Made by a program: the position numbers and the translations under genes | Assembly: GCA_947478785.1 (NCBI GenBank) | Contig: CANJXI010000002.1 | Location: forward strand, 54,090 to 118,089 | Reading direction: 5' to 3' | Source of the DNA: Caulobacteraceae bacterium | GTDB lineage: Bacteria; Pseudomonadota; Alphaproteobacteria; Caulobacterales; Caulobacteraceae | Length of the DNA stretch: 64,000 nt | The notes under the pieces: generated by a model | The model's database searches: none | What the model was told of the DNA's origin: nothing | What the model saw: the letters and a program-made list of their open reading frames with translations, nothing else | Shown here: positions 44,933 to 56,402 of the stretch, in pieces | Numbering within the stretch: the first letter of the stretch is position 1 | How the letters are laid out: each line of letters begins with the position of its first letter

Positions 44933-46216
44933 TCAGCCGGGCCGGTTGCGGCGGAACTCGGCGGCCAGCAGGACCGACAGGCCGAGCGAGACGGCCAGCA
45001 CCATCAGACCGCCGGAATAGTCGCCGGTGGCCTCCTTCATGAAGCCCATGATCGAGGGCCCGGCATAGCCCGCCAGGTTGCCGACCGAATTGATCAGGGC
45101 GATGCCGCCCGCCGCGGCGGAAGCCCGCAGGAACCGGGTCGGGAAACTCCACAGCATCGGCGCCGCGCAGCAGACGCCGATGGTGGCCGCCGACAGGCCG
45201 GCGAACTGGATCGACGGGTCGTGGGCCATGGCCGCCAGCAGGAAGCCCGCCGAGGCCAGGGCGGCGGGCAGGCCGAAATGCCAGACCCGCTCGCCGGTGC
45301 GGTCGGAATGCCGACCCCACAGGTACATGGCGACGGCCGCCACCAGATAGGGCAGGGCGGTGAGCCAGCCGGTCTGCTGGTTGGTGAGCCCGCCGAAGCC
45401 CTTGACGATCTGCGGCAGCCAGAAGGACAGGCCGTAGTTGCCCATGATGACGCCGAAATAGACCAGGGCGTAACGCCAGACCTGTGGGCTGCGAACGGCG
45501 GCGGCCAGGCCATGGACGTGGCCGGCCGCGGGCTGGGCCTCGCGGTCGAGCGCGGCCTGCAGCACCGCCCGCTCGTCGGCCGTCAACCAGGCGGCGGCCG
45601 CCGGCCGGTCGGTCATCAGGAAGATGACCGCGATCCCCAGCAGCACCGCGGGTATGCCCTCCAGCAGGAACATGGTCTGCCAGCCGTGCAGGCCGAGAAC
45701 GCTGACCCCCAGGAGCGCGGTGGACACCGGCGCGCCGACCACGCTGGAAAGCGGGATGGCCAGCATGAACATGGCGATGATCCGCGCCCGCCGCGCCCAG
45801 GGGAACCAGTAGGTGAGATAGAGGATCATGCCCGGGAAGAACCCGGCCTCGGCCACGCCGAGCAGGAAGCGGACCCCATAGAAGCTGGTCGGGCCCCGGA
45901 CGAAGGCCATCGCCGCCGAGAGCACGCCCCAGGTGATCATGATCCGCGCGATCCAGCGCCGGGCCCCGACCTTCTCCAGGATCAGGTTGGAGGGGATCTC
46001 GAACAGGAAATAGCCGATGAAGAAGATGCCGGAGCCCAGGCCGTAGGCGGCCGCCGACAGGCCGATGTCCCGGTTCATGGTCAGCGCCGCGAAGCCGACG
46101 TTCACCCGGTCCAGGTAGGCGGTGAAATAGAGCAGGCCCATGAACGGCAGGAGCCGCAGTGCGATCTTGCGCAGCACCTTGGTCTCGCGCGCCGAAGCCT
46201 CGCCCGCATCGGTCAT
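44933..46216 (-). CDS. MFS transporter of the anion:cation symporter family
   Basis: The 427-residue, 12-segment protein begins with R-L-L-P-F-M-G-L-L-Y-F-T-A-Y-L-D-R-V-N-V-G-F-A, the TM1 signature of the ACS family (tartrate, phthalate, 4-hydroxyphenylacetate, glucarate permeases), and has G-V-A-E-A-G-F-F-P-G in TM4. The transported acid is not known. It lies 23 bases downstream of the acyl-CoA dehydrogenase and is probably cotranscribed. Confidence 0.88.
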   Translation of the reverse strand: MTDAGEASARETKVLRKIALRLLPFMGLLYFTAYLDRVNVGFAALTMNRDIGLSAAAYGLGSGIFFIGYFLFEIPSNLILEKVGARRWIARIMITWGVLSAAMAFVRGPTSFYGVRFLLGVAEAGFFPGMILYLTYWFPWARRARIIAMFMLAIPLSSVVGAPVSTALLGVSVLGLHGWQTMFLLEGIPAVLLGIAVIFLMTDRPAAAAWLTADERAVLQAALDREAQPAAGHVHGLAAAVRSPQVWRYALVYFGVIMGNYGLSFWLPQIVKGFGGLTNQQTGWLTALPYLVAAVAMYLWGRHSDRTGERVWHFGLPAALASAGFLLAAMAHDPSIQFAGLSAATIGVCCAAPMLWSFPTRFLRASAAAGGIALINSVGNLAGYAGPSIMGFMKEATGDYSGGLMVLAVSLGLSVLLAAEFRRNRPG

Positions 46217-46239
46217 GGTGGTGTCCCCCTGGCCGCAGC

Positions 46240-47559
<1,320 letters not shown>

Positions 47560-47656
47560 CCTGGGCCTCCCGGGCGCTGGTCTTGCCCGCCAGCTTGGAC
47601 GCATGTCCGGGCGAAATCAAACAAGCGTTTGACGCTCCGGGAGGGCTTCGTCTCGG

Positions 47657-48070
47657 CTATTTCACCGGCGCCTGGTCGGCGAGCGGACAGACCGTGGCGA
47701 CCAGGGCCTCGTTTTCGGGGCCGTCCGCCCGCTTGGCCGGCTCGGAACGCCACCGGTCGCCGATAGCGAGCGGCTTGGAGGGCGTGTAGCTGGAGATCAG
47801 GGTCATCGACTTGCGCCGGCAGTCGATGGACACAAGGCTGCCGACGCCGTCGGGCTTGCCGGGCGCGCCTGGGCCGAAACTGGCGGAGGGTTTGGAGATC
47901 GCCTGCAGCACCACCAGCCGGCCGCTGGCCTGGTCCTTGTAGAGGTAGTCCGCGTCGTAGGACCACTCGGTCCCCTTCTCGCCGTTGACGTATTTGGTCC
48001 AGTGCTCGGCGCTCGCGGTTCCGGCGGCGGCAAGGGCGATCAGGGTGGCGAGGGCGATGGCGCGGCGCAT
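47657..48070 (-). CDS. secreted protein similar to surface-adhesin E
   Basis: From ATG 48070 (GGAG before it) the gene encodes 137 residues with a signal peptide ending at A-S-A. The mature part has the pattern E-H-W-T-K-Y...S-Y-D-A-D-Y-L...S-I-D-C-R-R...A-T-V-C, one cysteine pair, like the surface-adhesin E family (PF16747). A periplasmic or outer-surface role is likely but unproven. Confidence 0.7.
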   Translation of the reverse strand: MRRAIALATLIALAAAGTASAEHWTKYVNGEKGTEWSYDADYLYKDQASGRLVVLQAISKPSASFGPGAPGKPDGVGSLVSIDCRRKSMTLISSYTPSKPLAIGDRWRSEPAKRADGPENEALVATVCPLADQAPVK

Positions 48071-48162
48071 GGGGTTCTCCGTTAGGCCTGTCACATCCGA
48101 GCCGGGAGCCTAGAGGCGGCCGGAAAGCGTCTCCAGCGGAATCGCGGAATCGCCCCTTCGCC

Positions 48163-48191
48163 TTGACTCCGCCACAGGCCCTTCCTAATTG
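48163..48191 (+). promoter_or_regulatory. groESL promoter
   Basis: TTGACT and TAATTG are 17 bases apart and end 11 bases before the CIRCE element, so the transcript starts next to the operator. The CCTTGACT and CCTAAT parts could also serve the heat-shock sigma factor. Confidence 0.6.
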
Positions 48192-48202
48192 CCTGCCCGA
48201 CG

Positions 48203-48229
48203 TTGGCACTCATGAGTGGCGACTGCTAA
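48203..48229. promoter_or_regulatory. CIRCE operator (HrcA site)
   Basis: TTGGCACTC-N9-GACTGCTAA differs from the CIRCE consensus TTAGCACTC-N9-GAGTGCTAA at two positions and has the exact nine-base spacer. It sits in the 5' leader 64 bases before groES. HrcA repression at normal temperature is expected, as in other alphaproteobacteria. Confidence 0.9.
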
Positions 48230-48292
48230 CAGCCGCGCTTGGACGTGACACGTCGTCACCAAACCAACCGTCGCGAACGGAGAAAGAGCAAA

Positions 48293-48607
48293 ATGGCGTT
48301 TCGTCCCCTGGGAGACCGCGTCCTCGTGAAGCGCGTCGAGGAAGAAGAAAAGACCCGCGGAGGGATCATCATCCCCGACACCGCGAAGGAAAAGCCGCAA
48401 GAAGGCGAAGTGATCGCCACGGGCCCCGGCGCCCGCGATGACAGCGGCAAGATCCAGCCCCTCGACGTCAAGGCTGGCGACCGCATCCTGTTCGGCAAGT
48501 GGTCCGGCACCGAGGTCAAGCTCGACGGCCAGGACCTGCTGATCATGAAGGAATCCGACATCCTGGGCGTCCTCGACGCCGACGCGAAGGCCGCCAAGGC
48601 CGCCTAA
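48293..48607 (+). CDS. groES: co-chaperonin GroES
   Basis: The 104-residue protein has the family opening [12 protein letters not shown], the mobile loop T-R-G-G-I-I-I-P-D near residues 22-30 and [13 protein letters not shown]. It forms the heptameric lid for GroEL. GAGAAAGAGC precedes the start. An Ala/Lys-rich tail of about eight residues is longer than in E. coli. Confidence 0.98.
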   Translation: MAFRPLGDRVLVKRVEEEEKTRGGIIIPDTAKEKPQEGEVIATGPGARDDSGKIQPLDVKAGDRILFGKWSGTEVKLDGQDLLIMKESDILGVLDADAKAAKAA

Positions 48608-48613
48608 AGGTAG

Positions 48614-50308
<1,695 letters not shown>

Positions 50309-50333
50309 TCCACGCTCAACGCTTGAGAATGAC

Positions 50334-50369
50334 GAAGGGGGGGATCGAAAGGTCCCGCCCTTTTTCTTT
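50334..50369 (+). terminator. groESL terminator
   Basis: AAGGGGGGGATC pairs with GGTCCCGCCCTT (one mismatch and one G-U) around GAAA, and TTTTTCTTT follows, 26 bases after the groEL stop. Confidence 0.75.
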
Positions 50370-50403
50370 AGGCAGGCACGGCGGCGGACGTCAGCTTCGA
50401 CCC

Positions 50404-50787
50404 TTAACCGACATCGCGACGGTCCGCTTTTTGGCCCAGCTTGCAAAGATTACGGAGTTGAGCCCCGGCAGTGCTGGCGGCAGCTGCCGGGAGCGCCAGA
50501 AAAGCGAGAAAGACTAGGCCGACTGGCCACATGTTGGCGCCAACGGCGGGGGGAGAGTCGACTTGCATAATCGGAAATTGCGCGAAGACAACGATGATGC
50601 CCCAGCGCCACGAGCGCTCATTGAATAGGAATCCGAACGCCGCGCTAAGGCCCAGTGCTGCGAAGTAGAATCCAAGATAGTGCGGTGAGTCCCAAGGCTC
50701 GCTTGTGCCTTGAACGACGTTTGCCAACTTCCAGAATGCGAGTCCTGCCATCGCAACGGTGAGATAGCCGGCGAGCGATCTATACAT
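50404..50787 (-). CDS. hypothetical four-helix membrane protein
   Basis: The 127-residue product has four predicted transmembrane segments (about 5-25, 38-56, 62-76 and 83-105). The family is not recognised. The gene is less G+C-rich and has weaker third-position bias than its neighbours, suggesting recent acquisition. Its ATG overlaps the end of a small preceding frame (ATGTATAG), which would couple their translation. It is convergent with groEL. Confidence 0.65.
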   Translation of the reverse strand: MYRSLAGYLTVAMAGLAFWKLANVVQGTSEPWDSPHYLGFYFAALGLSAAFGFLFNERSWRWGIIVVFAQFPIMQVDSPPAVGANMWPVGLVFLAFLALPAAAASTAGAQLRNLCKLGQKADRRDVG

Positions 50788-50926
50788 TCGACCAAGCTAG
50801 TGCGAGCGAACGTGCTTTGTCGATTCCTGGAACGTCCGCTTCCCACCTGCCATTGAAATAGTCCGCATCGAGATAGCGGATGATCGGCCCCAGCCGACAC
50901 CCAGCCATAAATCTCATGGCGGCCAT
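50780..50926 (-). CDS. possible 48-residue protein coupled to the next gene
   Basis: A short frame (Met at 50926) reads R-Y-L-D-A-D-Y-F-N-G-R-W-E-A-D and stops at 50780, three bases before the start of the membrane-protein gene. Composition is protein-like, but there is no known family and no clear ribosome site. It may be the end of a longer gene cut off by the repeat element immediately upstream. Confidence 0.3.
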   Translation of the reverse strand: MAAMRFMAGCRLGPIIRYLDADYFNGRWEADVPGIDKARSLALAWSNV

Positions 50927-50998
50927 TCTGCCTGCCCCTCCAGGTCTCTCAAGGACCGGCCGCAGGCCGGCCGCCGCGCGGCGCTGCCCGAGGGCAGC

Positions 50999-51314
50999 GT
51001 CCTTGACTTGCCGAGTCCGGAAGGCTCGCATCCCCCAAGAGATTTAAGCCCCACAAGCATCCGACGCGCCCCCTTCCTTTCCCGCGGAACGCGGGAGAGG
51101 GGGACCGCACGCCGACCCCGGCGCAGCCGGGGGAAGAGCGGGCGGTGGAGAGGGAGAGCCAAGCCCGCTGAGTCCTGCCAGCCCTCCGATCCGCCGAGCC
51201 TGAGGCCCGCCCTCTCCACCATCGGCTCTTCGGCCGATGGTCCCCCTCTCCCGCGTGCCGCGGGAAAGGAAGGGCCCGGGTCCTTGACTTCGCCCACCCC
51301 ACACGCTCGCATCC
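50999..51314. repeat. composite intergenic repeat: 35-nt direct repeats around a large inverted repeat
   Basis: Two 35-base direct repeats (50999-51033 and 51280-51314) share GTCCTTGACTT at one end and GCTCGCATCC at the other, with different middles. Between them lies an inverted repeat whose outer 17-bp arms are perfect (CCCTTCCTTTCCCGCGG at 51071-51087 and its complement at 51258-51274), with nested G+C-rich hairpins such as ATCGGCTCTTCGGCCGAT. Together with 50940-50998 (CGGCCGCAGGCCGG hairpin) it fills the 422 bases before the CoA-transferase gene. No gene is supported here. The layout resembles a non-coding repetitive element duplicated in the genome. Confidence 0.6.
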
Positions 51315-51348
51315 GGCCAACGAAAAGCCGTCCGAGGAACCCCCATCC

Positions 51349-52533
51349 ATGCTGCTCAAGGGCCTGAACGTCGTCGAGTGGGCGACCTGGGTGGCGGGGC
51401 CGGGCGCAGGCGCGGTAATGGCCGACTGGGGCGCCCAGGTGACCAAGGTGGAGTCCGGAACGGGCGACGCCACCCGGGCCTTCTTCCACGACGCCCTGAC
51501 CGGCAGCCCGGTCTTCGCCAACGAGAACCGGGGCAAGCGCGGCGTCGTGCTGGACGTCGCCAAACCCGAGGGCCGCGCCGCCCTGATCGCGCTCCTCAAG
51601 GACGCCGACATCTTCATCACCAACGTGCGCCCGGGCTCGCTCCGCCGCGCCCGCCTGGACTACGACAGCCTGAAGGCCGAGCTCCCCCGGCTGATCTACG
51701 CCAACGTCACCGGCTACGGGCTGGTGGGCGAGGACATCGACGTCCCGGCCTTCGACTTCACCGGCTTCTGGACTCGCAGCGGAGTGGCCGCCTCGACCAT
51801 CCCGCCCGACCAGGACCCCTACACCTGCCGCCCGGGGTTCGGCGACCACACCACCGCGCTGGCGACGCTTTCGGGCGTGCTGGCCGCCGTCCACGAGCGC
51901 CACGCGACGGGCAAGGGCCGTCATGTGGAGACCTCGCTGCTGCGGGCTGGCGTCTATGCCCTGAGCTGGGACTATTCGATCCAGCTGCGCTACGGCGACG
52001 CCACCACCGCCCAGGCGCGCCACGACCGGCCCGAGCCGCTGATGGGCTTCTTCCGCAGCGGCGACGACCGCTGGTTCTGTGTCGCGACGCGGGGGCCCCG
52101 CGACCTGCCGGCCGTGCTGCGGGTCATCGGGCGCGAGGACCTGACCTGCGAGCCGCGCTGCACGCCGCCGGTCCGCGACCTGGACGTGGTGCGCATGCTG
52201 CGCGCCGTCCTGGACGCGGCGTTTGGCGCGATGACGCTGGAGGCGATCCTGGCGATGCTGAAGGGCGCCGACGTCATCGCCGCCGCCATGGCGACCATGG
52301 AGGAGGTGATCGCCGATCCCCAGGCGCACGACGCCGGCTGTTTCGTGGAGACGCCGGACGGACGCGGGTCGAGCTTCCTGGCGCCCGCGACGCCAGTCCG
52401 CTTTCCGGGCTTGGAGACCGGGCCTGCCGGACCCGCGCCCAGGCTTGGCGAACACACCCGCCAGGTGCTGCGCGAGGCGGGCTACGCCGAGGCGGCGATC
52501 GAGACCCTGATCGCCTCGGGCGCGGCGAGTTAG
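51349..52533 (+). CDS. CaiB/BaiF family CoA-transferase
   Basis: The 394-residue class III CoA-transferase has G-L-N-V-V-E-W-A-T-W-V-A-G-P at the start, the V-E-S-G-T-G-D block near residue 36, N-K-R-G-V-V-L-D-type N-R-G-K-R-G-V near 61, and the likely catalytic Asp in P-G-F-G-D-H-T-T-A near residue 168. It exchanges CoA between carboxylic acids, as in carnitine, bile-acid or formyl/oxalyl-CoA pathways. No partner acyl-CoA enzymes adjoin, so the substrate is unknown. Its TAG shares bases with the opposing TAA (TTAG). Confidence 0.9.
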   Translation: MLLKGLNVVEWATWVAGPGAGAVMADWGAQVTKVESGTGDATRAFFHDALTGSPVFANENRGKRGVVLDVAKPEGRAALIALLKDADIFITNVRPGSLRRARLDYDSLKAELPRLIYANVTGYGLVGEDIDVPAFDFTGFWTRSGVAASTIPPDQDPYTCRPGFGDHTTALATLSGVLAAVHERHATGKGRHVETSLLRAGVYALSWDYSIQLRYGDATTAQARHDRPEPLMGFFRSGDDRWFCVATRGPRDLPAVLRVIGREDLTCEPRCTPPVRDLDVVRMLRAVLDAAFGAMTLEAILAMLKGADVIAAAMATMEEVIADPQAHDAGCFVETPDGRGSSFLAPATPVRFPGLETGPAGPAPRLGEHTRQVLREAGYAEAAIETLIASGAAS

Positions 52534-52892
52534 CGCCGGCCGCCCCGGTCGTCGCGCAACACCATGCCGCCGATCCAGCTGATCACCCCGGTGACGATGG
52601 CGGCCAGGACCCCGGGGACCAGCCCGTCCACGTGGAAGCCGCGCAGCAGCACCGCCACCAGCCCGATCATCGCGGCGTTCACGACCAGCAGGAACAGCCC
52701 CAGCGTCACGATGGTGATCGGCAGGGTCAGCACGAAGATCACCGGGCGGACAAAGGCGTTGACCACGCCCAGCAGCAGGGCCGCCAGGATCAGCGTCGTG
52801 GTGTCGTCGAACCGGACGCCGTGCACCAGCTTCGAGGCGCACCACAGGCCAACGGCCCCGAACAACGCACGGACAAGCAATCTGGCGAGCAT
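52530..52892 (-). CDS. phage-holin-4 / YvlD-type membrane protein
   Basis: The 120-residue protein has four membrane segments and matches the PF04020 pattern: A-L-L-L-G-V-V-N-A-F-V-R-P-V near 38-51, then L-T-L-P-I-T-I-V-T-L-G-L-F-L-L-V-V-N-A. Despite the holin-4 name, members are chromosomal envelope proteins, and no phage genes are nearby. It may respond to envelope stress as YvlD does. Confidence 0.85.
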   Translation of the reverse strand: MLARLLVRALFGAVGLWCASKLVHGVRFDDTTTLILAALLLGVVNAFVRPVIFVLTLPITIVTLGLFLLVVNAAMIGLVAVLLRGFHVDGLVPGVLAAIVTGVISWIGGMVLRDDRGGRR

Positions 52893-53009
52893 CCCGGCAG
52901 TCTAGACTGCCTTGCGGCGGGGCCAAAGGGTTTCGCCAGCGACACGCGCCGGGCCCATTTCCGCCGTAGCATTGCGCTCTAGGTTCGCTCGGCAACAGGG
53001 ATTCCACGG

Positions 53010-53594
53010 ATGGTTCGACGGCTTCTCTTGGCGGCGGCGCCCTTCGTCCTAATGGCCGGCCTGGCGGGGCATGCGGCGGCCCTGCCGGCGGATGATTCGA
53101 TCATCGAGATGCGCGGACCCGACGCGCCAAGGGCGGCCGGCCCCCGCATCCGCCTGTTCATCAGCCCGATGGGCGAGCCGTTCCGCGGGCCGGACGGGTT
53201 CGGGACCTGGTTCTCCGGCGCCGACACGGATCACGACGGAACCCTGACGCCGGCGGAATTCCGCGCCGACGGGGAACGGTTCTTCCGCCTGCTCGACACC
53301 AACAGCGACGGCGCCATCGACGGTTTCGAGATCCAGGCCTACGAGCGCGAGCGGGTCCCCGAGATCGCTGGGCTCAATTTCGACGAGGGCGGACGCGGCG
53401 GGGGCGGGTTCCGGGGCGGCGGACGCGGGCGTGGCGGCGGTCGCCGAGGCGGCGGCATGGGCCATGGCGGCGAGTCCTCCGCCGAAGGGCCGCAGGGTGG
53501 TCAGGCCGGCGGCTTCCGTGGCGCGGGGGCCGACGGGACCACGCGGCGGAGCGGCGCTTCGGCATGCTGGACAAGGCCAAGGCCGGCGTCCTGA
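53010..53594 (+). CDS. secreted EF-hand protein, probably frameshifted near its end
   Basis: The 194-residue frame has a signal peptide (cut near A-A-A-L), two EF-hands (D-T-D-H-D-G-T-L-T-P-A-E-F near 71-83 and D-T-N-S-D-G-A-I-D-G-F-E near 95-106) and a Gly/Arg-rich stretch. After about residue 175 the composition is no longer protein-like (R-R-S-G-A-S-A-C-W). A change of frame near 53540 restores R-R-F-G-M-L-D-K-A-K-A-G-V-L-T-R-D-G-L, a further EF-hand half, and a TAG at 53627-53629 that shares the four-base CTAG with the opposing ymdB stop. A one-base indel or sequencing error is likely. Calcium binding in the periplasm is expected. Confidence 0.75.
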   Translation: MVRRLLLAAAPFVLMAGLAGHAAALPADDSIIEMRGPDAPRAAGPRIRLFISPMGEPFRGPDGFGTWFSGADTDHDGTLTPAEFRADGERFFRLLDTNSDGAIDGFEIQAYERERVPEIAGLNFDEGGRGGGGFRGGGRGRGGGRRGGGMGHGGESSAEGPQGGQAGGFRGAGADGTTRRSGASACWTRPRPAS

Positions 53595-53625
53595 CTCGCG
53601 ACGGCCTGCGCCCGCCGGGGAAGCG

Positions 53626-54468
53626 CTAGGCTACAGTCTCGATCTCTACCACGGGCACGGTCTGGGAAAGGCGTCCGCCGATGCGGATCGGCTCGATGCG
53701 CCGGGCGAGGCCCGTGGCGTCGTCGGTTTCCACATAGACCCCGCAGACGGTGGCCGGGCCCTCGGCGGGCCGGTAGCGCCCGCCGGAGATGCGGGTGGTG
53801 AACCGCCGCAGCGGCTCTTCCTTGTGGTTGCCGATCACGCTGTCGTAGTCGGCGCAGGCCCCGGCGTCGGTCTGGTAGGCGGTGCCGCCCACCAGGACCT
53901 GGGCGTCGGCGGTCGGCACGTGGCTGTGGGTGCCGACCACCAGGCTGGCGCGGCCGTCGCAGAAATGGCCCATGGCCATCTTCTCGGAGGTCGCCTCGGC
54001 GTGGATGTCGACCACAATGGCGTCGGCCACGGCGCCCAGCGGGCAGGCCTCAAGCTCGCGGTCGACCGCCGCGAAGGGATCGTCGAGGCTGTCCATGAAC
54101 ACCCGGCCCAAGAGGTTGATCACCAGGATCTGCTTGCCGCCCTGCGTCTCGAAGAGCTGCGCGCCACGCCCGGGCGCGGCGGAGAAGGCGGAATAGTTCA
54201 GGGGCCGGATCAGGCGGGGCTCGCGGACGATATAGGTCAGCGCCTCCTTCTGGTCCCAGGAGTGGTTGCCGAGCGTCAGCGCGTCGGCGCCGGCCTCGAA
54301 CAGCTCCTTGGCCGTGGATTCGGTGATGCCGAAGCCCGCCGCGGCGTTCTCGGCGTTGACCATGACGAAATCCAGCCCGAGCCGGCGGCGCAGGCCCGGC
54401 AGGTGCTCGGCCAGGCCCTCGCGGCCCGAGCGGCCGACCACGTCTCCGAAGAACGCTAATCTCATCAA
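53626..54468 (-). CDS. ymdB: TIGR00282/YmdB-type metallophosphoesterase
   Basis: The 280-residue protein has G-D-V-V-G at residues 8-12, N-A-E-N-A-A-A-G-F-G, G-N-H-S-W-D and G-T-H-S-H-V-P-T, all metal-site motifs of YmdB, a phosphodiesterase on 2',3'-cyclic nucleotides and perhaps others. Met1 and Met2 are both possible starts. The gene lies 6 bases downstream of the 5-formyl-THF cyclo-ligase, a neighbour pair found in several alphaproteobacteria. Confidence 0.92.
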   Translation of the reverse strand: MMRLAFFGDVVGRSGREGLAEHLPGLRRRLGLDFVMVNAENAAAGFGITESTAKELFEAGADALTLGNHSWDQKEALTYIVREPRLIRPLNYSAFSAAPGRGAQLFETQGGKQILVINLLGRVFMDSLDDPFAAVDRELEACPLGAVADAIVVDIHAEATSEKMAMGHFCDGRASLVVGTHSHVPTADAQVLVGGTAYQTDAGACADYDSVIGNHKEEPLRRFTTRISGGRYRPAEGPATVCGVYVETDDATGLARRIEPIRIGGRLSQTVPVVEIETVA

Positions 54469-54474
54469 GGCTCC

Positions 54475-55053
54475 TTAGCTGACCTCTATATACGCCGTCT
54501 CGGTCAGGATCGCATCGAGCGGCTGGTCGTGGCGTCCCATGGGCACCGCGTCCACCTCCTGGCCGGCGAAGGCCAGGCCCAGGACGAACACCGGCTTGAC
54601 CGCGCGAAGCGCCGCCAGGGTTCGGTCGTAATGGCCGCCGCCCTGGCCCAGCCGGCCGCCCCGGCGGTCGAAGGCCAGCAGCGGGGTGAGGATCAGGTTG
54701 GGGGCGACCTCGGGCGCGGAGGGCGGCGGGGCCGGGATGTCGCAGGCGTCCGGCGTCAGGCCGTCGCCGGCGCGCCACAGGCGGAAATGCAAGGGGGACT
54801 TGGCGTCCACCGCCACCGGCAGGGCCGCCCGCGCGGAGCCGGGGACGAACCCCAGGATGGCGTCCAGCACGGGTGTCGGGTCCAGTTCGGCGCCCTGGGG
54901 CCGGTAGGCGGCTATGATGCGGAAGCGGGTGAAGCGCGAAAGCGGCAGGCGCCGCGCCGCCCGCTCGGCGGCGTCGGGGGCTTCCTCGGCCAGCCTGCGG
55001 CGCAGCGCGCGCATCTGGACGCGCAGCGCGGTCTTGTCGGAAGCCTCGGTCAC
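54475..55053 (-). CDS. fau: 5-formyltetrahydrofolate cyclo-ligase
   Basis: The 192-residue protein starts at GTG 55053 and has R-R-R-L-A near the start, Y-R-P-Q-G-A-E near 49-55, and the C-terminal G-R-L-G-Q-G-G-G-H-Y-D-R of the family. It turns 5-formyl-THF into methenyl-THF. As in many proteobacteria the gene follows the 6S RNA; the RNA lies between this start and position 55217. Confidence 0.95.
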   Translation of the reverse strand: MTEASDKTALRVQMRALRRRLAEEAPDAAERAARRLPLSRFTRFRIIAAYRPQGAELDPTPVLDAILGFVPGSARAALPVAVDAKSPLHFRLWRAGDGLTPDACDIPAPPPSAPEVAPNLILTPLLAFDRRGGRLGQGGGHYDRTLAALRAVKPVFVLGLAFAGQEVDAVPMGRHDQPLDAILTETAYIEVS

Positions 55054-55074
55054 GGACGGGTCTTCAAGGGAAAG

Positions 55075-55217
55075 GGTGGCGGCGCCGCGGACACCGTGAA
55101 GGACTGTTTCATTCCCTCGACCTGTTAGTGACAGGTGGGCGCCGTGTGTCCGGGACCACGATCCCGGCCAGGGACAGCTCCCTAGAGGTGAATTAAGGTC
55201 GCTGGAATATGTCGCCT
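55075..55217 (-). ncRNA. ssrS: 6S RNA
   Basis: The minus-strand sequence directly upstream of the cyclo-ligase gene folds as a long, interrupted stem. It includes the hairpin CCGGGATCGTGGTCCCGG, a GGCGCCCACCTGTCACTAAC block whose CACCTGT pairs with the following ACAGGT, and a 3' GAATGAAACAG that matches what I recall of alphaproteobacterial 6S RNAs. Position (upstream of fau, near zapA) is the conserved 6S context. 5' GCGACC or GGCGAC can pair with 3' GGTGTC or GCGCC, so the ends are approximate. It would bind sigma-70 RNA polymerase in stationary phase. Confidence 0.8.
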
Positions 55218-55363
55218 TCGACGAGAGCCGCAGCAGAACCGCCACCCCCAACGTAGTGCGCCCGGCGGCGGTTTCCAAGCGACGCGTCGACGCGGGCCCC
55301 GTTTCAGGGCCCCGATGCTACAATCCCCTTCATTCCGGGTCGAATTCCGGTCATGGGGAAGCC

Positions 55364-56401
55364 TTGAACAAACCCGTCGCCCTCGAACCCCCCAGCCTGG
55401 CCAGGCAGGCCAATGCGCTGGCCCGCGACCTGACGCGGCCGAGCCCGCGCATCTATTGGCTCGACCTGAGTGCGACCGCGCTCGTGCTCTACGCCAGCCT
55501 CTGGATGGCGCTCAGCGCGCGGACGGCGGGCTGGCAAACGGTCTCGGCCCTGGTCTGCGTGCTGGCGCTCTATCGGGGGATCAGCTTCATCCATGAGCTG
55601 ACGCACCTGCGCCCCGACGCCGTCCCCGGCTTCCACCTGGCGTGGAACGCCCTGGTCGGGGTTCCCTTCCTGACGCCGTCGCTGATGTACGAAGGGGTGC
55701 ACATGCTGCACCACGACAAGGCCCGCTACGGCACCGCCGCCGACCCGGAGTATCATCCCCTGGCCCGGCTGCCGGTCAGCCAGCTCATGGTGTTCCTGGG
55801 CATAGCCCTCCTGGCGCCGTTGGGGGTCGTGCTGCGGTTCGCGGTGGTGACGCCGATGTCCCTGCTGGTCCCGCCGCTGCGGCGGCTGGCGCACGCCAAG
55901 CTCTCGGCGATGACGATCAATCCAGGGTTCTCCCGCGAGGACCTTGAGCGGACACGCGGCCGCGCGTGGCTCGCGCAGGAACTGGCCTGCTGGCTGTGGA
56001 GTTGGACCGTGATCGCGCTCGCCGCCGCCGGGACGATCCCCTTGCGCGCGGTGCTCGTCACCGGCGCGATCTACGCGGCCATGGCGCTCCTGAACCAGGT
56101 CCGCACCGCCGTGGCCCACGCCTGGGAGAACGACGGCCAGCCGATGAACGTCCGCGACCAGTTCCTGGACACCGTCAATGTGCCTCCGCCGACGCTGCTG
56201 CCGGCGCTCTGGGCGCCGGTCGGCCTGCGCTACCACGCCCTGCACCACCTGATGCCGCGTCTGCCCTACCACAACCTGGGCATCGCCCACCGCCGACTGG
56301 TCGCCGAACTGCCGGGCGACAGCGACTACCGGCGGGTGGAACAGGCCGGCCTGCTCTCCGCGTTCCGCCGACTGCTGGCCAGCATCGCCGCCAGGGCCTA
56401 G
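55364..56401 (+). CDS. fatty-acid desaturase family membrane protein
   Basis: The 345-residue membrane protein starts at a TTG (55364), with GGGGAA shortly before. Three His clusters of the membrane desaturase family are present: H-E-L-T-H near residue 80, H-M-L-H-H near 118 and H-A-L-H-H-L near 292, spaced around four membrane segments as usual for PF00487. It could introduce a double bond into a fatty acyl chain, or hydroxylate a lipid. It lies on the opposite strand between zapA and the 6S RNA, where there is normally no gene. Confidence 0.85.
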   Translation: MNKPVALEPPSLARQANALARDLTRPSPRIYWLDLSATALVLYASLWMALSARTAGWQTVSALVCVLALYRGISFIHELTHLRPDAVPGFHLAWNALVGVPFLTPSLMYEGVHMLHHDKARYGTAADPEYHPLARLPVSQLMVFLGIALLAPLGVVLRFAVVTPMSLLVPPLRRLAHAKLSAMTINPGFSREDLERTRGRAWLAQELACWLWSWTVIALAAAGTIPLRAVLVTGAIYAAMALLNQVRTAVAHAWENDGQPMNVRDQFLDTVNVPPPTLLPALWAPVGLRYHALHHLMPRLPYHNLGIAHRRLVAELPGDSDYRRVEQAGLLSAFRRLLASIAARA

Positions 56402-56402
56402 G

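Noticed and set aside
52530..52892. Prophage remnant suggested by the holin-like protein
   Set aside because: The family is chromosomal despite its name and no phage structural or integrase gene lies nearby.
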